This document shows positions 1 through 9,044 of a stretch of 64,000 nucleotides of DNA, in pieces. Under the pieces are notes generated by a model. It was not told the origin of the DNA and searched no databases. It saw only the letters and a program-made list of their open reading frames with translations. Source of the stretch: an uncultured Eubacteriales bacterium (GTDB taxonomy: Bacteria; Bacillota; Clostridia; Christensenellales; CAG-138); contig UREK01000011.1 in the NCBI GenBank assembly GCA_900546845.1, positions 1-64,000 of the forward strand, written 5' to 3'. Position 1 is the first letter of the stretch, and the number at the start of each line of letters is the position of its first letter. Made by a program: the position numbers and the translations under genes.

Positions 1-58
1 AGCGCGACGTGAATCCCTCGATAAAGTGGCATCTGCCACTTTATCGACAGCCTGAAAG
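1..58 (-). repeat. Dispersed palindromic intergenic repeat, copy A (cut by window start)
   Basis: The core is a perfect 13-bp inverted repeat, arms 19-31 and 34-46, separated by 2 nt. Read on the - strand, these 58 bases match 42622-42679 at about 54 of 58 positions, and the match runs off the window start, so the element is longer than what is visible. It lies in the gap before the rbgA promoter. It could act as a terminator for a gene to the left, but no U-tract follows the stem on either strand, so I class it as a repeat. Confidence 0.75.
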
Positions 59-73
59 GCGCGCCGCGCCCCT

Positions 74-103
74 TTGCTTCTTTTTGGGAAACTATGCTAT
101 AAT
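74..103 (+). promoter_or_regulatory. Sigma-A type promoter of rbgA operon
   Basis: An extended -10 (TG at 95-96, TATAAT at 98-103) is preceded by TTGCTT at 74-79 with an 18-bp spacer. It lies 30 bp before the rbgA start and has no other gene to serve. Confidence 0.75.
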
Positions 104-132
104 GGACGAAATCCAAACCTTGCGGAGGGACG

Positions 133-999
133 ATGCTCATACAATGGTATCCCGGGCACATGGCGAAAGCGCGCCGGATGCTCGTTGAAAATTTAAAGCT
201 GATCGACGTTGTGGTGGAACTTGTGGATGCGCGCGCGCCGCGCGCTACGCGCAACCCGGATTTCGATGGCCTGTTTTCCGCCAAGCAGCGCGTGATTCTC
301 CTCAACAAGAGCGACCTCGCTTCGACGGCGGAAACGAAGGCTTGGGTGGAGCATTACCGCGCGGAAGGCATAGGCGCGATTGACTTTGTTGCAACCAATT
401 CCGCAAAGCGCAAGGCGGCGGTGGAGCTGATCGAAAACGCTGCGTCCGAAAAGGTGAAGCGCATGCGGGCAAAGGGCGTTGTCAAGGTTGTCCGCGCGAT
501 GGTTGTGGGCATTCCAAACGTGGGGAAATCCACGTTCATCAATCGCGTCGCGGGCGCTTCCCGTGCGCAGGTGGGGGACAAGCCCGGTGTAACTAAGGGG
601 AAGCAATGGGTGAAGGTTTCGCCTTATCTCGAACTAATGGACACGCCCGGCCTCCTTTGGCCGAAGTTGGAGGACGAGCGCCTCGCGCGGCACCTTGCGT
701 TCATCGGCTCCATTAAGGACGATATTATGGATGTGGAACACCTTGCGGGCGCGCTGCTCGAAGAACTCGCGGCGCTCTGCCCGGAGGAGCTGACCGCACG
801 CTACAAGCTGGTTGAACCCAGCATGAAGGGGGATGAACTGCTCGATGCCGTGAGCCGAAGCCGGAGCTTCCTGCTGCCCGGCGGCGCGCCGGACACGGAG
901 CGCGCGGCGCGCATCGTGCTTGACGAATACCGCGCGGGGAAGATCGCGCGCGTGACGCTTGACCGCGTCGTGGAGCCGGGCGATGGCGCAGCGCAATGA
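133..999 (+). CDS. rbgA: Ribosome biogenesis GTPase RbgA (YlqF)
   Basis: Circularly permuted GTPase that acts late in 50S subunit assembly. At 288 aa it has the usual length. The G motifs appear in the permuted order: NKSD (58-61) comes first, then the P-loop GIPNVGKS (126-133), then DTPG (170-173). The N-terminus WYPGHMAKA is typical of the family, and the C-terminal helical RNA-binding region is present. The ATG at 133 has a GGAGG-like Shine-Dalgarno at about 123-129. It heads an overlapping rbgA-rnhB-yraN set, a common Firmicute order. Confidence 0.97.
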   Translation: MLIQWYPGHMAKARRMLVENLKLIDVVVELVDARAPRATRNPDFDGLFSAKQRVILLNKSDLASTAETKAWVEHYRAEGIGAIDFVATNSAKRKAAVELIENAASEKVKRMRAKGVVKVVRAMVVGIPNVGKSTFINRVAGASRAQVGDKPGVTKGKQWVKVSPYLELMDTPGLLWPKLEDERLARHLAFIGSIKDDIMDVEHLAGALLEELAALCPEELTARYKLVEPSMKGDELLDAVSRSRSFLLPGGAPDTERAARIVLDEYRAGKIARVTLDRVVEPGDGAAQ

Positions 1000-1615
1000 G
1001 GCGGAGCGCCTGTGGGCGCTGACCCGGCTGGAGCGCCAATTCTGGGAGGCGGGTATTTTTCCGGCGGGGATGGACGAGGTAGGCCGCGGGCCGCTTGCGG
1101 GCCCCGTCGTCGCGGCGTGCGTCATCCTGCCGCCCGAGCCGCTCATCGAATACGTCAACGATTCCAAGAAAGTTTCGGAGAAACGGCGCGAAAAACTTGC
1201 GCCCGCCATCCGCGATGCGGCTCTCGCCGTCGGGATCGGTTGGGCGGACGAGCGGGAGATCGACGAAATCAATATCCTTCGCGCCACGAAGAACGCCTTT
1301 GTGCGTGCATATGAGACCATGAACTGCGCCTGCACGCATGTGCTGGTGGATGCAGTGGAAGGGATTGCCATTCCGGCAGAGCAGCACGCGCTCATCCATG
1401 GCGACGCGCTTTCTTATCTCATTGCGGCGGCATCCATCGTGGCGAAGGTGGAGCGCGACGCGTATATGCGCCGCCTGGATGCAGCATATCCGCAATATGG
1501 CTTTGCGAGAAACAAGGGGTACGGCACGGCAGAGCACATCGCGGCGCTGAAACGGCATGGCCCATGCCCGCTGCACCGGGAGAGTTTTATCAAGAAGATT
1601 CTGGAGGGTGTATGA
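983..1615 (+). CDS. rnhB: Ribonuclease HII
   Basis: Removes ribonucleotides and RNA primers from RNA-DNA hybrids. The protein has 210 aa. The catalytic DEVGRG motif sits at 31-36 (Asp31, Glu32), the third acidic site is in LVDAVEG, and the C-terminal block HGDALSYLIAAASIVAK supplies the last carboxylate and conserved Ala/Ser run. I chose ATG 983 (MAQRNEAE) with GGAG 9 nt upstream over a longer start at 959, because the longer one adds an unconserved tail. The first 17 bp overlap the end of rbgA, which suggests translational coupling. Confidence 0.96.
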   Translation: MAQRNEAERLWALTRLERQFWEAGIFPAGMDEVGRGPLAGPVVAACVILPPEPLIEYVNDSKKVSEKRREKLAPAIRDAALAVGIGWADEREIDEINILRATKNAFVRAYETMNCACTHVLVDAVEGIAIPAEQHALIHGDALSYLIAAASIVAKVERDAYMRRLDAAYPQYGFARNKGYGTAEHIAALKRHGPCPLHRESFIKKILEGV

Positions 1616-1962
1616 ACCGTCAGGAACGCGGTGCGCAGGGGGAGGCGTTTGCGCTTTCTTACCTGCAAAAGCGCGGCTACGCATTGCTTGCAAAAAACTT
1701 CCGCGCGCTGCGCTGCGAGGTGGATTTGATCCTGTGCGACGGGGAAACGATCGTCTTCGCGGAGGTGAAGGCGCGCACGTCCGCCGCCTATGGGCTTGGG
1801 CGGGAAGCTGTTACACCCGCCAAGCAGCGCAACATCGCAAAGGCGGCGGAAGCATACCTTGCCGCACACAGCCTTGCCGAAGCCAGCGTCCGGTTCGATG
1901 TTTTGGAGGTGGATCTTATGTCCAATTCCGTCACGCATATCCCTGGTGCGTTCACGCTTTAA
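1612..1962 (+). CDS. YraN/UPF0102 family endonuclease-like protein
   Basis: Small (116 aa) protein of the restriction-endonuclease-like fold. The visible core is ExxxALxYLxxxGY near the N-terminus, then CEVDLIL, then FAEVKAR, the D...ExK arrangement of this fold. It usually sits next to rnhB, as here. Its biological role is not settled; a Holliday-junction or DNA-repair function has been suggested for relatives. ATG 1612 overlaps the rnhB stop (ATGA) and is preceded by GGAGGG. Confidence 0.93.
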   Translation: MNRQERGAQGEAFALSYLQKRGYALLAKNFRALRCEVDLILCDGETIVFAEVKARTSAAYGLGREAVTPAKQRNIAKAAEAYLAAHSLAEASVRFDVLEVDLMSNSVTHIPGAFTL

Positions 1963-2085
1963 GCCTGTCCGCATACATCCGCAGTTCACAACAAATGAAT
2001 TTTTTGTGTCAAAGGGTGGGCAAATCTGCAAAATGTGGTATCCTAATAGCAAGAAATTATTAAAAACTTGCATGATAGAGGAATT

Positions 2086-5000
2086 ATGAGACAAAAGGCA
2101 TTGATTCTCCTTGCGGGTCTTCTTGCGATACTCCTTGCATGCGCTCCCATGGCGCTGGCTGAGGCAAGCGAGAACCTTGCGGCAAACGGCGGGTTTGAAA
2201 CGCTTGCCGAAAGCTCGGAGCTGCCGGAAGGCTGGTTTTATGAGGCTTGGGATGAGGATCCTTCCATGGGTTACGCCATGCGTTCCGAGGATGAAGGCGG
2301 GACGGCGTACCTTTGGAGCGCAGGAAATGATGTGCGCCTTTGCCAGACGGTCGCGGTAGAAGCTGGCTCTTATTATAAGCTGACCTGCCGCGTGCGGACG
2401 GAGGGTGTCGAAGGCGGCGCGGGCGCGAATCTTTCGGTCGCCGGTTCGTTGGCCGCGTCGGAGGGCGTTTACGGCACGGGCGCGTGGCAGGCGGTGGAGC
2501 TCGTCGGCAAAACGGGGGATGAGCAGACGGAGCTGACCATATGCGTCCGCATCGGCGGCTACGGTGCGGAGGCTGCGGGCGGCGCCTGGTTCGACGATGT
2601 TTCGGTCACACACCTCACGGATTTCGCGGGCGATGCGGCGGATTTTTCAACTGCAGCCGCGCCAAGCGAGCCGGAGGCGGAATATGTGGACGGCGAGATC
2701 CCGTATCTGGCGGAATGCTGCACCGCGCTGTTCTTCTCCGCATGCCTGATGTTCTTCTTTTACAGCCGCTTCATCGTGCGGGCGGATACGCTGGTCAGGC
2801 CTGCTGCGCGCGACCGCCTTGCGCTCGGCTGCATCCTCATCAGCGCATTTTTTGTGCGCGCGCTGCTTTCCATCCTGATCTATGGGCACCCGACGGACAT
2901 TTCCTGCTTTATGGCATGGTCGAACGCCCTTGCCAACGATGGGCTCAAGTCGTTCTATACCTCTGGCATGTTCGCGGATTATCCGCCGGGCTATATGTAC
3001 GTCCTCTGGCTCACGGGCAGCATCGCCAAGGCACTCCGGCTCACCTATGGCAGCGCAGGCTATGTGCTGCTCACGAAGATGCCTGCGATCCTTGCGGATC
3101 TTGGCGCGGCATATCTCCTTTACCGGCTAGCCGCAAAGCCGCGCGCAAGCCTTGAAAAGGCGGCGGGGAATGGCGTCCTGCCGCTCGTGCTCGCGGCGGT
3201 TGTGGCGTTCAACCCGCTCTTCGCGTTCATCTCCGGCGGCTGGGGGCAGATCGACCAGGTGCTCACGCTCCTGATGATTGCGGTCATTTTCCTGTTCTTG
3301 AACAAAAAGGTGATCCTGGCCGGGCTCGTTTACGGCATAGCGATCCTCGCCAAGCCGCAGGCGCTGATGGCTGGGCCGCTCCTTGCCGTGGCGTATTTCG
3401 CGTATGTGAAGGACGCGGGCTGGAAGGGCCTTTTGCGCACGCTCGCAGCCGTCGCTTCAGCGGTAGCGGTGCTGTTCGTTCTTTCCCTGCCGTTCCGCGG
3501 CGGACAGGAGCCGCTCTGGTTTTTGGAAAAGATCCTCGGTACGGCGACGTCGTACCCATACGCGAGCGTCGAGGCGTTCAACCTGTTTGCGCTCCTCGGC
3601 GGGAATTGGGCGAACGCAGATCAAACGCTGGTGATCTTCTCCTATAAAACCTGGGGTACGATCTTCATCTGCCTATCCGTGGCGTTTTCCGCGTTCCTGT
3701 ATTTAAAGGGCCGCAAGCGGGAGCCGCACGCGCTGACGCTTGCGCTCGCCTTCTGCCTGGCTGCGCTGTTCATGTTCGGCCAATACATGCACGAGCGGTA
3801 CCTGTTCCCAGCGCTGCTTCTGCTGCTCATCGCGTTCACCGCGTACCGCGACCGTCGCATCTTCGTCTCCTTTGCGTGGCTTTGCTGCTCATTACTGTTC
3901 AACTGCCTGATGGCGATCATCATCGTGGATCATCAGGAGGCGCGGGGCATGACCTACGACCTCGTGACGGCCATAGGCTCGCTTTTGAACCTTGGCGGCT
4001 TCGCATATCTCGCCTATACCTGCTGCGACATCCTGCTTTGCCGCCGCAAACACCCCGCGTTCTGCGAGAAAGCGCCGGAGCGGCCCGCGCCGCCTGAAGC
4101 GCTTCCGGACCCAGTGGACAATACGCTCCACTACTCCAAGCGGGACAAGCTTTACTGCATCGCGCTCACGGCGATATATGCCGCTGTTGCGCTCGTGAAC
4201 CTCGGCACGACGACGGCGCCGGAAACTGCCTGGTACGGCCATGCGGGCGACGAGGTGCGCATTACGCTCGACCAAACGGCTGAAATTGCGGAGATCCGCG
4301 TGTTCGGCGGGCTTTACACCGGGAGCATTCTCCTCGTGGCGGACGATGGCACGGAGTACGAGTATACCGAAGAAAACGGCCACATGTTCCGCTGGAAGGA
4401 CATCGCAAACGGGGCTTCCGCTACGACGGCGGGCTTCACCCTTTCGGTGACAAGCGGCAAGGTTTGGTTCAACGAATTCGCTTTCTTCGACGCGGAAGGG
4501 AACTATATTCCCGCGGAGGCGGAGGGCGAGGCTGCGCTGCTGTTCGATGAGCCGGAGGAGGTGCCGGAAACGCCCTCTTACCGCGACGGCATGTATTTTG
4601 ACGAGCTGTATCATGCACGTACAGCCTATGAGCATCTGCACGGCCTTTCGCCGTATGAAAACTCGCATCCGCCGCTTGGCAAAGTGTTCATCATGCTTGG
4701 CGTCGCCATCTTCGGCATGAACGCCTTCGGCTGGCGGATTATCGGGACGTTATTTGGCATTGGCATGGTGCCAATCCTGTACGCCTTTGCAAAGAGGCTC
4801 TTCAAAAAAAGCGAATACGCGCTTTTGGCCGCGCTGCTGTTCGCGTTCGATTTTATGCACTTTACGCAGACGCGCATTGCGACGATCGACGTTTACGGCG
4901 TGTTCTTCATCCTGCTGATGTACTATTACATGTACCAGTATTACACGATGAACTTCTTCAGCGACGGCCTCAAAAAGACGCTCAAGCCGCTTGCGCTCGC

Positions 5001-5835
5001 GGGGGTGTTCTTCGGCCTCGGCGCGGCGAGCAAGTGGATCTGCTTCTACGCGGGCGCGGGCCTCGCGGTGATTTTCTTCACCTCGCTCGTGCAGCGGTAT
5101 TTGGAATACCGCCGCTTCCGCAGGAGCGAGGACGCGGCGCTACGGGAGGCCGTGGAGCCGTTCTGGCGCAACGCGTTCAACTCCTGCCTCTGGTGTGTGG
5201 CGTTCTATATCCTGATCCCGGCGGCGATCTACCTGCTTTCCTATTTGCCGTATGTGCTGAGCGAAGATCATTATGGGATTCGTGAGATCTGGGGCGTGCA
5301 GGAATTCATGTTCAGCTACCACAGCGGGCTTACCGCCACCCACAGCTATCAATCGCCCTGGTGGCAGTGGCCGCTTTTGATCCGGCCCATGTGGTATTAC
5401 GTCGGCTATGACGTAGCTCCCGGCAACATCTCCACCATGTCCGCGATGGGAAACCCGGCCGTATGGTGGGTGTGCTCGGCCGTGACGGCGGGCGTTATCT
5501 ACTCGCTTTTGCGCGGGAAGCGCAGGGGGGACAAGACGCTCTTTGTGCTGCTCGTGGGCCTCGGCGCAAATTACCTGCCGTGGGTGCTGGTCTCGCGCTG
5601 CACGTTCATCTATCACTTTTTTGCGAGCGTGCCGTTCATCCTGCTCATCACGGTCTATGCGCTGCAAAAGAAGGAGGAGCGCGACAAACGCTACGCGAAG
5701 CTCAAGTGGATCTGGATGGCGGCGGCACTCGCGCTGTTCGCGCTGTTTTACCCGGTCATTTCCGGCGCGGAATGCGCGCGCACGTATGTGACCTTCCTCG
5801 AGTGGCTGCCGAGCTGGACGTTTATGGGCGTATAA
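2086..5835 (+). CDS. Two-module GT-C glycosyltransferase (PMT/GT39-like) with N-terminal lectin-like domain
   Basis: A 1249-aa membrane protein. Residues 1-25 form a signal peptide. Residues 30-200 form a beta-rich outer domain with the NGGFE...WFDD...VSV layout of carbohydrate-binding modules. A first polytopic GT-C module spans about 230-650, with the first-loop Asp at 271 (HPTDI). A soluble beta insert spans about 690-830. A second GT-C module has the protein O-mannosyltransferase loop FDELYHARTAYEHL, with Asp839-Glu840 as the expected catalytic pair. Such enzymes take a sugar from a polyprenyl-phosphate carrier and work on the outer face of the membrane. ATG 2086 was chosen over TTG 2068 because it starts the signal peptide. 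gtrA follows directly, fitting a lipid-linked sugar pathway. The acceptor is unknown. Confidence 0.88.
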   Translation: MRQKALILLAGLLAILLACAPMALAEASENLAANGGFETLAESSELPEGWFYEAWDEDPSMGYAMRSEDEGGTAYLWSAGNDVRLCQTVAVEAGSYYKLTCRVRTEGVEGGAGANLSVAGSLAASEGVYGTGAWQAVELVGKTGDEQTELTICVRIGGYGAEAAGGAWFDDVSVTHLTDFAGDAADFSTAAAPSEPEAEYVDGEIPYLAECCTALFFSACLMFFFYSRFIVRADTLVRPAARDRLALGCILISAFFVRALLSILIYGHPTDISCFMAWSNALANDGLKSFYTSGMFADYPPGYMYVLWLTGSIAKALRLTYGSAGYVLLTKMPAILADLGAAYLLYRLAAKPRASLEKAAGNGVLPLVLAAVVAFNPLFAFISGGWGQIDQVLTLLMIAVIFLFLNKKVILAGLVYGIAILAKPQALMAGPLLAVAYFAYVKDAGWKGLLRTLAAVASAVAVLFVLSLPFRGGQEPLWFLEKILGTATSYPYASVEAFNLFALLGGNWANADQTLVIFSYKTWGTIFICLSVAFSAFLYLKGRKREPHALTLALAFCLAALFMFGQYMHERYLFPALLLLLIAFTAYRDRRIFVSFAWLCCSLLFNCLMAIIIVDHQEARGMTYDLVTAIGSLLNLGGFAYLAYTCCDILLCRRKHPAFCEKAPERPAPPEALPDPVDNTLHYSKRDKLYCIALTAIYAAVALVNLGTTTAPETAWYGHAGDEVRITLDQTAEIAEIRVFGGLYTGSILLVADDGTEYEYTEENGHMFRWKDIANGASATTAGFTLSVTSGKVWFNEFAFFDAEGNYIPAEAEGEAALLFDEPEEVPETPSYRDGMYFDELYHARTAYEHLHGLSPYENSHPPLGKVFIMLGVAIFGMNAFGWRIIGTLFGIGMVPILYAFAKRLFKKSEYALLAALLFAFDFMHFTQTRIATIDVYGVFFILLMYYYMYQYYTMNFFSDGLKKTLKPLALAGVFFGLGAASKWICFYAGAGLAVIFFTSLVQRYLEYRRFRRSEDAALREAVEPFWRNAFNSCLWCVAFYILIPAAIYLLSYLPYVLSEDHYGIREIWGVQEFMFSYHSGLTATHSYQSPWWQWPLLIRPMWYYVGYDVAPGNISTMSAMGNPAVWWVCSAVTAGVIYSLLRGKRRGDKTLFVLLVGLGANYLPWVLVSRCTFIYHFFASVPFILLITVYALQKKEERDKRYAKLKWIWMAAALALFALFYPVISGAECARTYVTFLEWLPSWTFMGV

Positions 5836-5849
5836 AAGGGGATATTAGA

Positions 5850-6317
5850 ATGAAGAAAGAAAGCATCGGCCAGTTTTTGAAATTCGCCGTGGTGGGCGTG
5901 CTGAACACAGTGGTGGATTTCCTCGTGTTCCAGCTTTTGAACCTGACGCTTGGGTGGACGTACTTCGCCCAGGTAATCGGCTATTCCGCAGGGATTCTCA
6001 ACAGCTATTTCTGGAATAGCCGCTGGACGTTCCGCAAGGAGCACCGGCGCAGCGCGCGGGAGGCTGCGGCCTTCCTCGCGGTGAACCTCGTTTCGCTCGG
6101 CGTTTCGCTCGGCGTGCTTTGGCTTTGCCGCAACCCGTTCGGCATCACGGACGCATGGGCCGCAGGCTGGGTGCCGGCATGGCTCGGCGGCTTCGTAAAA
6201 GGGGATACGATCGCAAAGCTCATCGCTACGCCCTGCGCCATCCTCGTGAACTTCATCGGCAACAAGCTGTTCGTGTTCCGCGCGCAGCCCGGGAGCGGGG
6301 CGGCAGAAAAGAAATAA
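5850..6317 (+). CDS. GtrA family membrane protein
   Basis: 155 aa with four predicted membrane helices. The N-terminus has the family pattern (FLKFAVVGVLNTVVDFLVFQLL), and the NSYFWNSRWTF and NFIGNKLFVF motifs are conserved. GtrA proteins are thought to flip or deliver undecaprenyl-phosphate-linked sugars to the outer face. The position 14 bp after the two-module glycosyltransferase supports a donor-supply role for that enzyme. The downstream neighbour (comM) is unrelated. Confidence 0.93.
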   Translation: MKKESIGQFLKFAVVGVLNTVVDFLVFQLLNLTLGWTYFAQVIGYSAGILNSYFWNSRWTFRKEHRRSAREAAAFLAVNLVSLGVSLGVLWLCRNPFGITDAWAAGWVPAWLGGFVKGDTIAKLIATPCAILVNFIGNKLFVFRAQPGSGAAEKK

Positions 6318-6359
6318 AATATGGTCCGCGCGGCGCGGAGCCCTGGGGGAGGGGAACGC

Positions 6360-7901
6360 ATGCTATCCAAGATCAAGAGCTATGGCCTCATGGGAATCGA
6401 CGGCTTTGCGGTATCCGTGGAGGTCTACGTTTCGGGCGGCGTCCCGGCGTATGACACCGTCGGCCTGCCGGATGCCGCCGTGCGCGAATCCAAGGAGCGC
6501 GTGCGCGCGGCCATCCGCAACAGCGGGTTCGCGTTTCCGATGCAGCGCATCACGGTGAACCTTGCGCCCGCGGATCTGCGCAAGGAAGGCTCCGTGTATG
6601 ATCTGCCTGTGGCGGTAGGCCTGCTTGCGGCGATGGGGCAGATCCAGAACGATACCTTTGCGGAGGAATACCTTTTCCTCGGCGAGCTTGCGCTCGACGG
6701 GGCGCTGCGCGGCGTCGCGGGTATCCTGCCGATGGTGATTGGCGCATACGGCCAGGGCGTACGCAAGGTGATCGTCCCTGCGGAGAACGCGGCGGAGGCT
6801 TCCTACATCGCGGGGGTAAGCGTATATGCAGCGGAAACGCTCAAGGACGTCGTGGACTTCTTGAACGGATCGGCGGCACTTGCGCCCGTCCCTGCGCGCA
6901 AGTGGGACAAAACAAAACTTTCCTACCCGATGGATTTTGCGGACATCAAGGGGCAGCAGGGAGCCAAGCGCGCGGCGGAGATCGCCGTTGCGGGCGGTCA
7001 TAACCTGCTGCTTGTCGGTACGCCCGGGAGCGGCAAGACCATGCTCGCGCGCAGTATCCCCTCCATCCTGCCGGAGCTGACGTTTGAGGAGGCGCTCGAG
7101 ATCACGAAGATCCACTCCGTTGCCGGGACGCTCCAGGGCGCGGATGGGATGGTCTCCGAGCGGCCGTTCCGCGCGCCGCACCACTCGGCGTCCACCGCGT
7201 CGCTCATCGGCGGCGGACAGCGGGCAATGCCGGGGGAGATCAGCCTCGCGCATTACGGCGTGCTGTTCCTCGACGAATTTCCGGAATTCCGAAAGGATAC
7301 CCTTGAAGCGCTGCGTCAGCCGATGGAGGACGGAAGCGTCACCATCGCCCGTGCGGCGGCGCGTTCCACCTACCCGGCGGATTTCATGCTCGTCGCGGCA
7401 ATGAACCCCTGCCCCTGCGGCAACTACGGGTCCCGCATCGCGCCATGCCGCTGCACGCAGCAGCAGATTACGCGCTATCTGAGCCGGATCAGCGGGCCGA
7501 TGCTCGACCGGCTGGATCTGCACGTGGAGATGGGCGAGGTAGGCTATGACGACATTGCCGCACGCAGCACGGGCGAACGTTCGGAAGCGGTGCGCGCCCG
7601 GGTGAACGCCGCAAGGCGCATTCAGGCGGAACGCTACAAAGGGGACGGTATCCTGTTCAACGCGCAGCTTACAAGCCGCATGACCGCGCGCTATTGCGCG
7701 CTGGACGCGCAGGCGGAGGGGCTTTTGCGCAAGGCGTTTGCGACTCTCAAGCTCAGCGCGCGGGCCTTTACGCGGATCCTCAAGGTTTCGCGCACGATCG
7801 CCGACCTCGAGGGCAGCGAGGCCATCCGCGCGCACCATGTGGCGGAGGCTGTGCAATACCGAAGCCTAGAGAGCAAATATTGGGGAGATACGCGCAGATG
7901 A
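6360..7901 (+). CDS. comM: YifB/ComM family Mg-chelatase-like AAA+ ATPase
   Basis: 513 aa. The N-terminal Lon-protease-like domain (about 1-170) is followed by an AAA+ module with Walker A GTPGSGKT at 220-227, Walker B LFLDEFPEF, and the MNPCPCG zinc-like motif typical of the family, then the C-terminal Mg-chelatase domain. Relatives act as hexameric helicases that drive branch migration during integration of transforming DNA. I chose ATG 6360 (MLSKIKSYG) because GGGGAGGGG lies just upstream and homologues begin there. The stop overlaps the dprA start (ATGA), and the two genes form a natural-transformation or recombination pair. Confidence 0.95.
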   Translation: MLSKIKSYGLMGIDGFAVSVEVYVSGGVPAYDTVGLPDAAVRESKERVRAAIRNSGFAFPMQRITVNLAPADLRKEGSVYDLPVAVGLLAAMGQIQNDTFAEEYLFLGELALDGALRGVAGILPMVIGAYGQGVRKVIVPAENAAEASYIAGVSVYAAETLKDVVDFLNGSAALAPVPARKWDKTKLSYPMDFADIKGQQGAKRAAEIAVAGGHNLLLVGTPGSGKTMLARSIPSILPELTFEEALEITKIHSVAGTLQGADGMVSERPFRAPHHSASTASLIGGGQRAMPGEISLAHYGVLFLDEFPEFRKDTLEALRQPMEDGSVTIARAAARSTYPADFMLVAAMNPCPCGNYGSRIAPCRCTQQQITRYLSRISGPMLDRLDLHVEMGEVGYDDIAARSTGERSEAVRARVNAARRIQAERYKGDGILFNAQLTSRMTARYCALDAQAEGLLRKAFATLKLSARAFTRILKVSRTIADLEGSEAIRAHHVAEAVQYRSLESKYWGDTRR

Positions 7902-9010
7902 AACGGGAATACAGCGAACAGGAACGATACCTGCTCTGGCTCGGCTTTGCGCTCGGGCCGGGAGCAAAGCGCTACGCCCGGATTCTTTCGGCGTTTGATG
8001 GGAACGCTCGCGCGGCCTATGAAGCAGCGGCCAAAGGGAGCCTCCCGCCGGAATGCGGCCTCAAGGACGGGCTTGCGGAAAAACTGTGTGCGAGCGCCAA
8101 CGAGCGCTTCCTGAACGGCTGCTTCCAGCGGCTCCTTGCGCTCGATGTTTCCGCTGCGGCGCTCGAATCGCCCGAATATCCGGCGCTGCTTAAAGAAATT
8201 TATGATCCGCCGCCGGTGCTGTATTACCGGGGGACGCTCCAGGCGGAGCCTGCGCTCCCAATCGCCGTGGTGGGCTCCCGCACGCCGACGGAATACGGGC
8301 GCAAACTTGCGCATACGCTTTCGCAGGCGCTTGCGGAAAGCGGCGCATGCGTAGTTTCCGGCCTTGCCTATGGCATCGATTGTATCGCGGCACTCGGCGC
8401 GCTCAATGCAAAGGAGAACCCATACCCGACCATCGCCGTGCTCGGCTGCGGCGTGGATGTGGTCTATCCCGCCGCAAACCGGGACGTTTATGATGCGATC
8501 ATCGCGCGCGGCGCGGTGGTTTCCGAATTTCTGCCAGGTACGAAGGCGTTTTCTTCCAACTTCCCCATGCGCAACCGGATCATCAGTGGGCTTTCGCGCG
8601 GGGTGGTCGTGGTGGAGGCCGCGGTGAAGAGTGGGACGCTCATCACCGTGGACTGTGCGCTCGAACAGGGGCGGGACGTGTTTGCCCTGCCCGGCCGGGT
8701 GACCGACCCAAAAAGCGAGGGTACCAACGCGCTTTTGCGGGAAGGGCATGCGAAGTTCACGCTTGGCGTGGAGGATATTTTAGAGGAATACGGCGGGGTG
8801 CACGCGGTGAAGGCGCGCGCCCTGCCTGAGCCGGAGGATCTCCCGCTGGAACAGGCGCTAATCCGCAAGCTCCTGCTTGCAAGCGAGCGGAGCTTTGACG
8901 AATTGTGCGAATTGACGGGTCTTTCCGTGCCGCTTTTAAATTCTTCCTTGACAGAGATGGAATTTTCGGGAATAATTAAACAATCGCCCGGAAGGGTATA
9001 CAGTATATGA
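7898..9010 (+). CDS. dprA: DNA-processing protein DprA
   Basis: 370 aa. It loads RecA on incoming single-stranded DNA in transformable bacteria and is widely kept in non-competent ones. The Rossmann-like core is visible: AVVGSRTPTEYG, SGLAYGID, GCGVDVVYP, FPMRNRIISGLS and EAAVKSGTL. The N-terminal SAM-like helices and a C-terminal winged-helix domain (about 300-370) flank it. The segment after SGLAYGID reads CIAALGAL, without the His often found there, a small deviation. ATG 7898 overlaps the comM stop. Confidence 0.95.
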   Translation: MKREYSEQERYLLWLGFALGPGAKRYARILSAFDGNARAAYEAAAKGSLPPECGLKDGLAEKLCASANERFLNGCFQRLLALDVSAAALESPEYPALLKEIYDPPPVLYYRGTLQAEPALPIAVVGSRTPTEYGRKLAHTLSQALAESGACVVSGLAYGIDCIAALGALNAKENPYPTIAVLGCGVDVVYPAANRDVYDAIIARGAVVSEFLPGTKAFSSNFPMRNRIISGLSRGVVVVEAAVKSGTLITVDCALEQGRDVFALPGRVTDPKSEGTNALLREGHAKFTLGVEDILEEYGGVHAVKARALPEPEDLPLEQALIRKLLLASERSFDELCELTGLSVPLLNSSLTEMEFSGIIKQSPGRVYSI

Positions 9011-9044
9011 AGCGTTTTAGCAACGACACACCGGAGGTAACGGA

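Noticed and set aside
2004..2044. Promoter for the two-module glycosyltransferase (TTGTGT ... TATCCT)
   Set aside because: The spacing of 29 bp is far too long for sigma-A, and no better pair was found.
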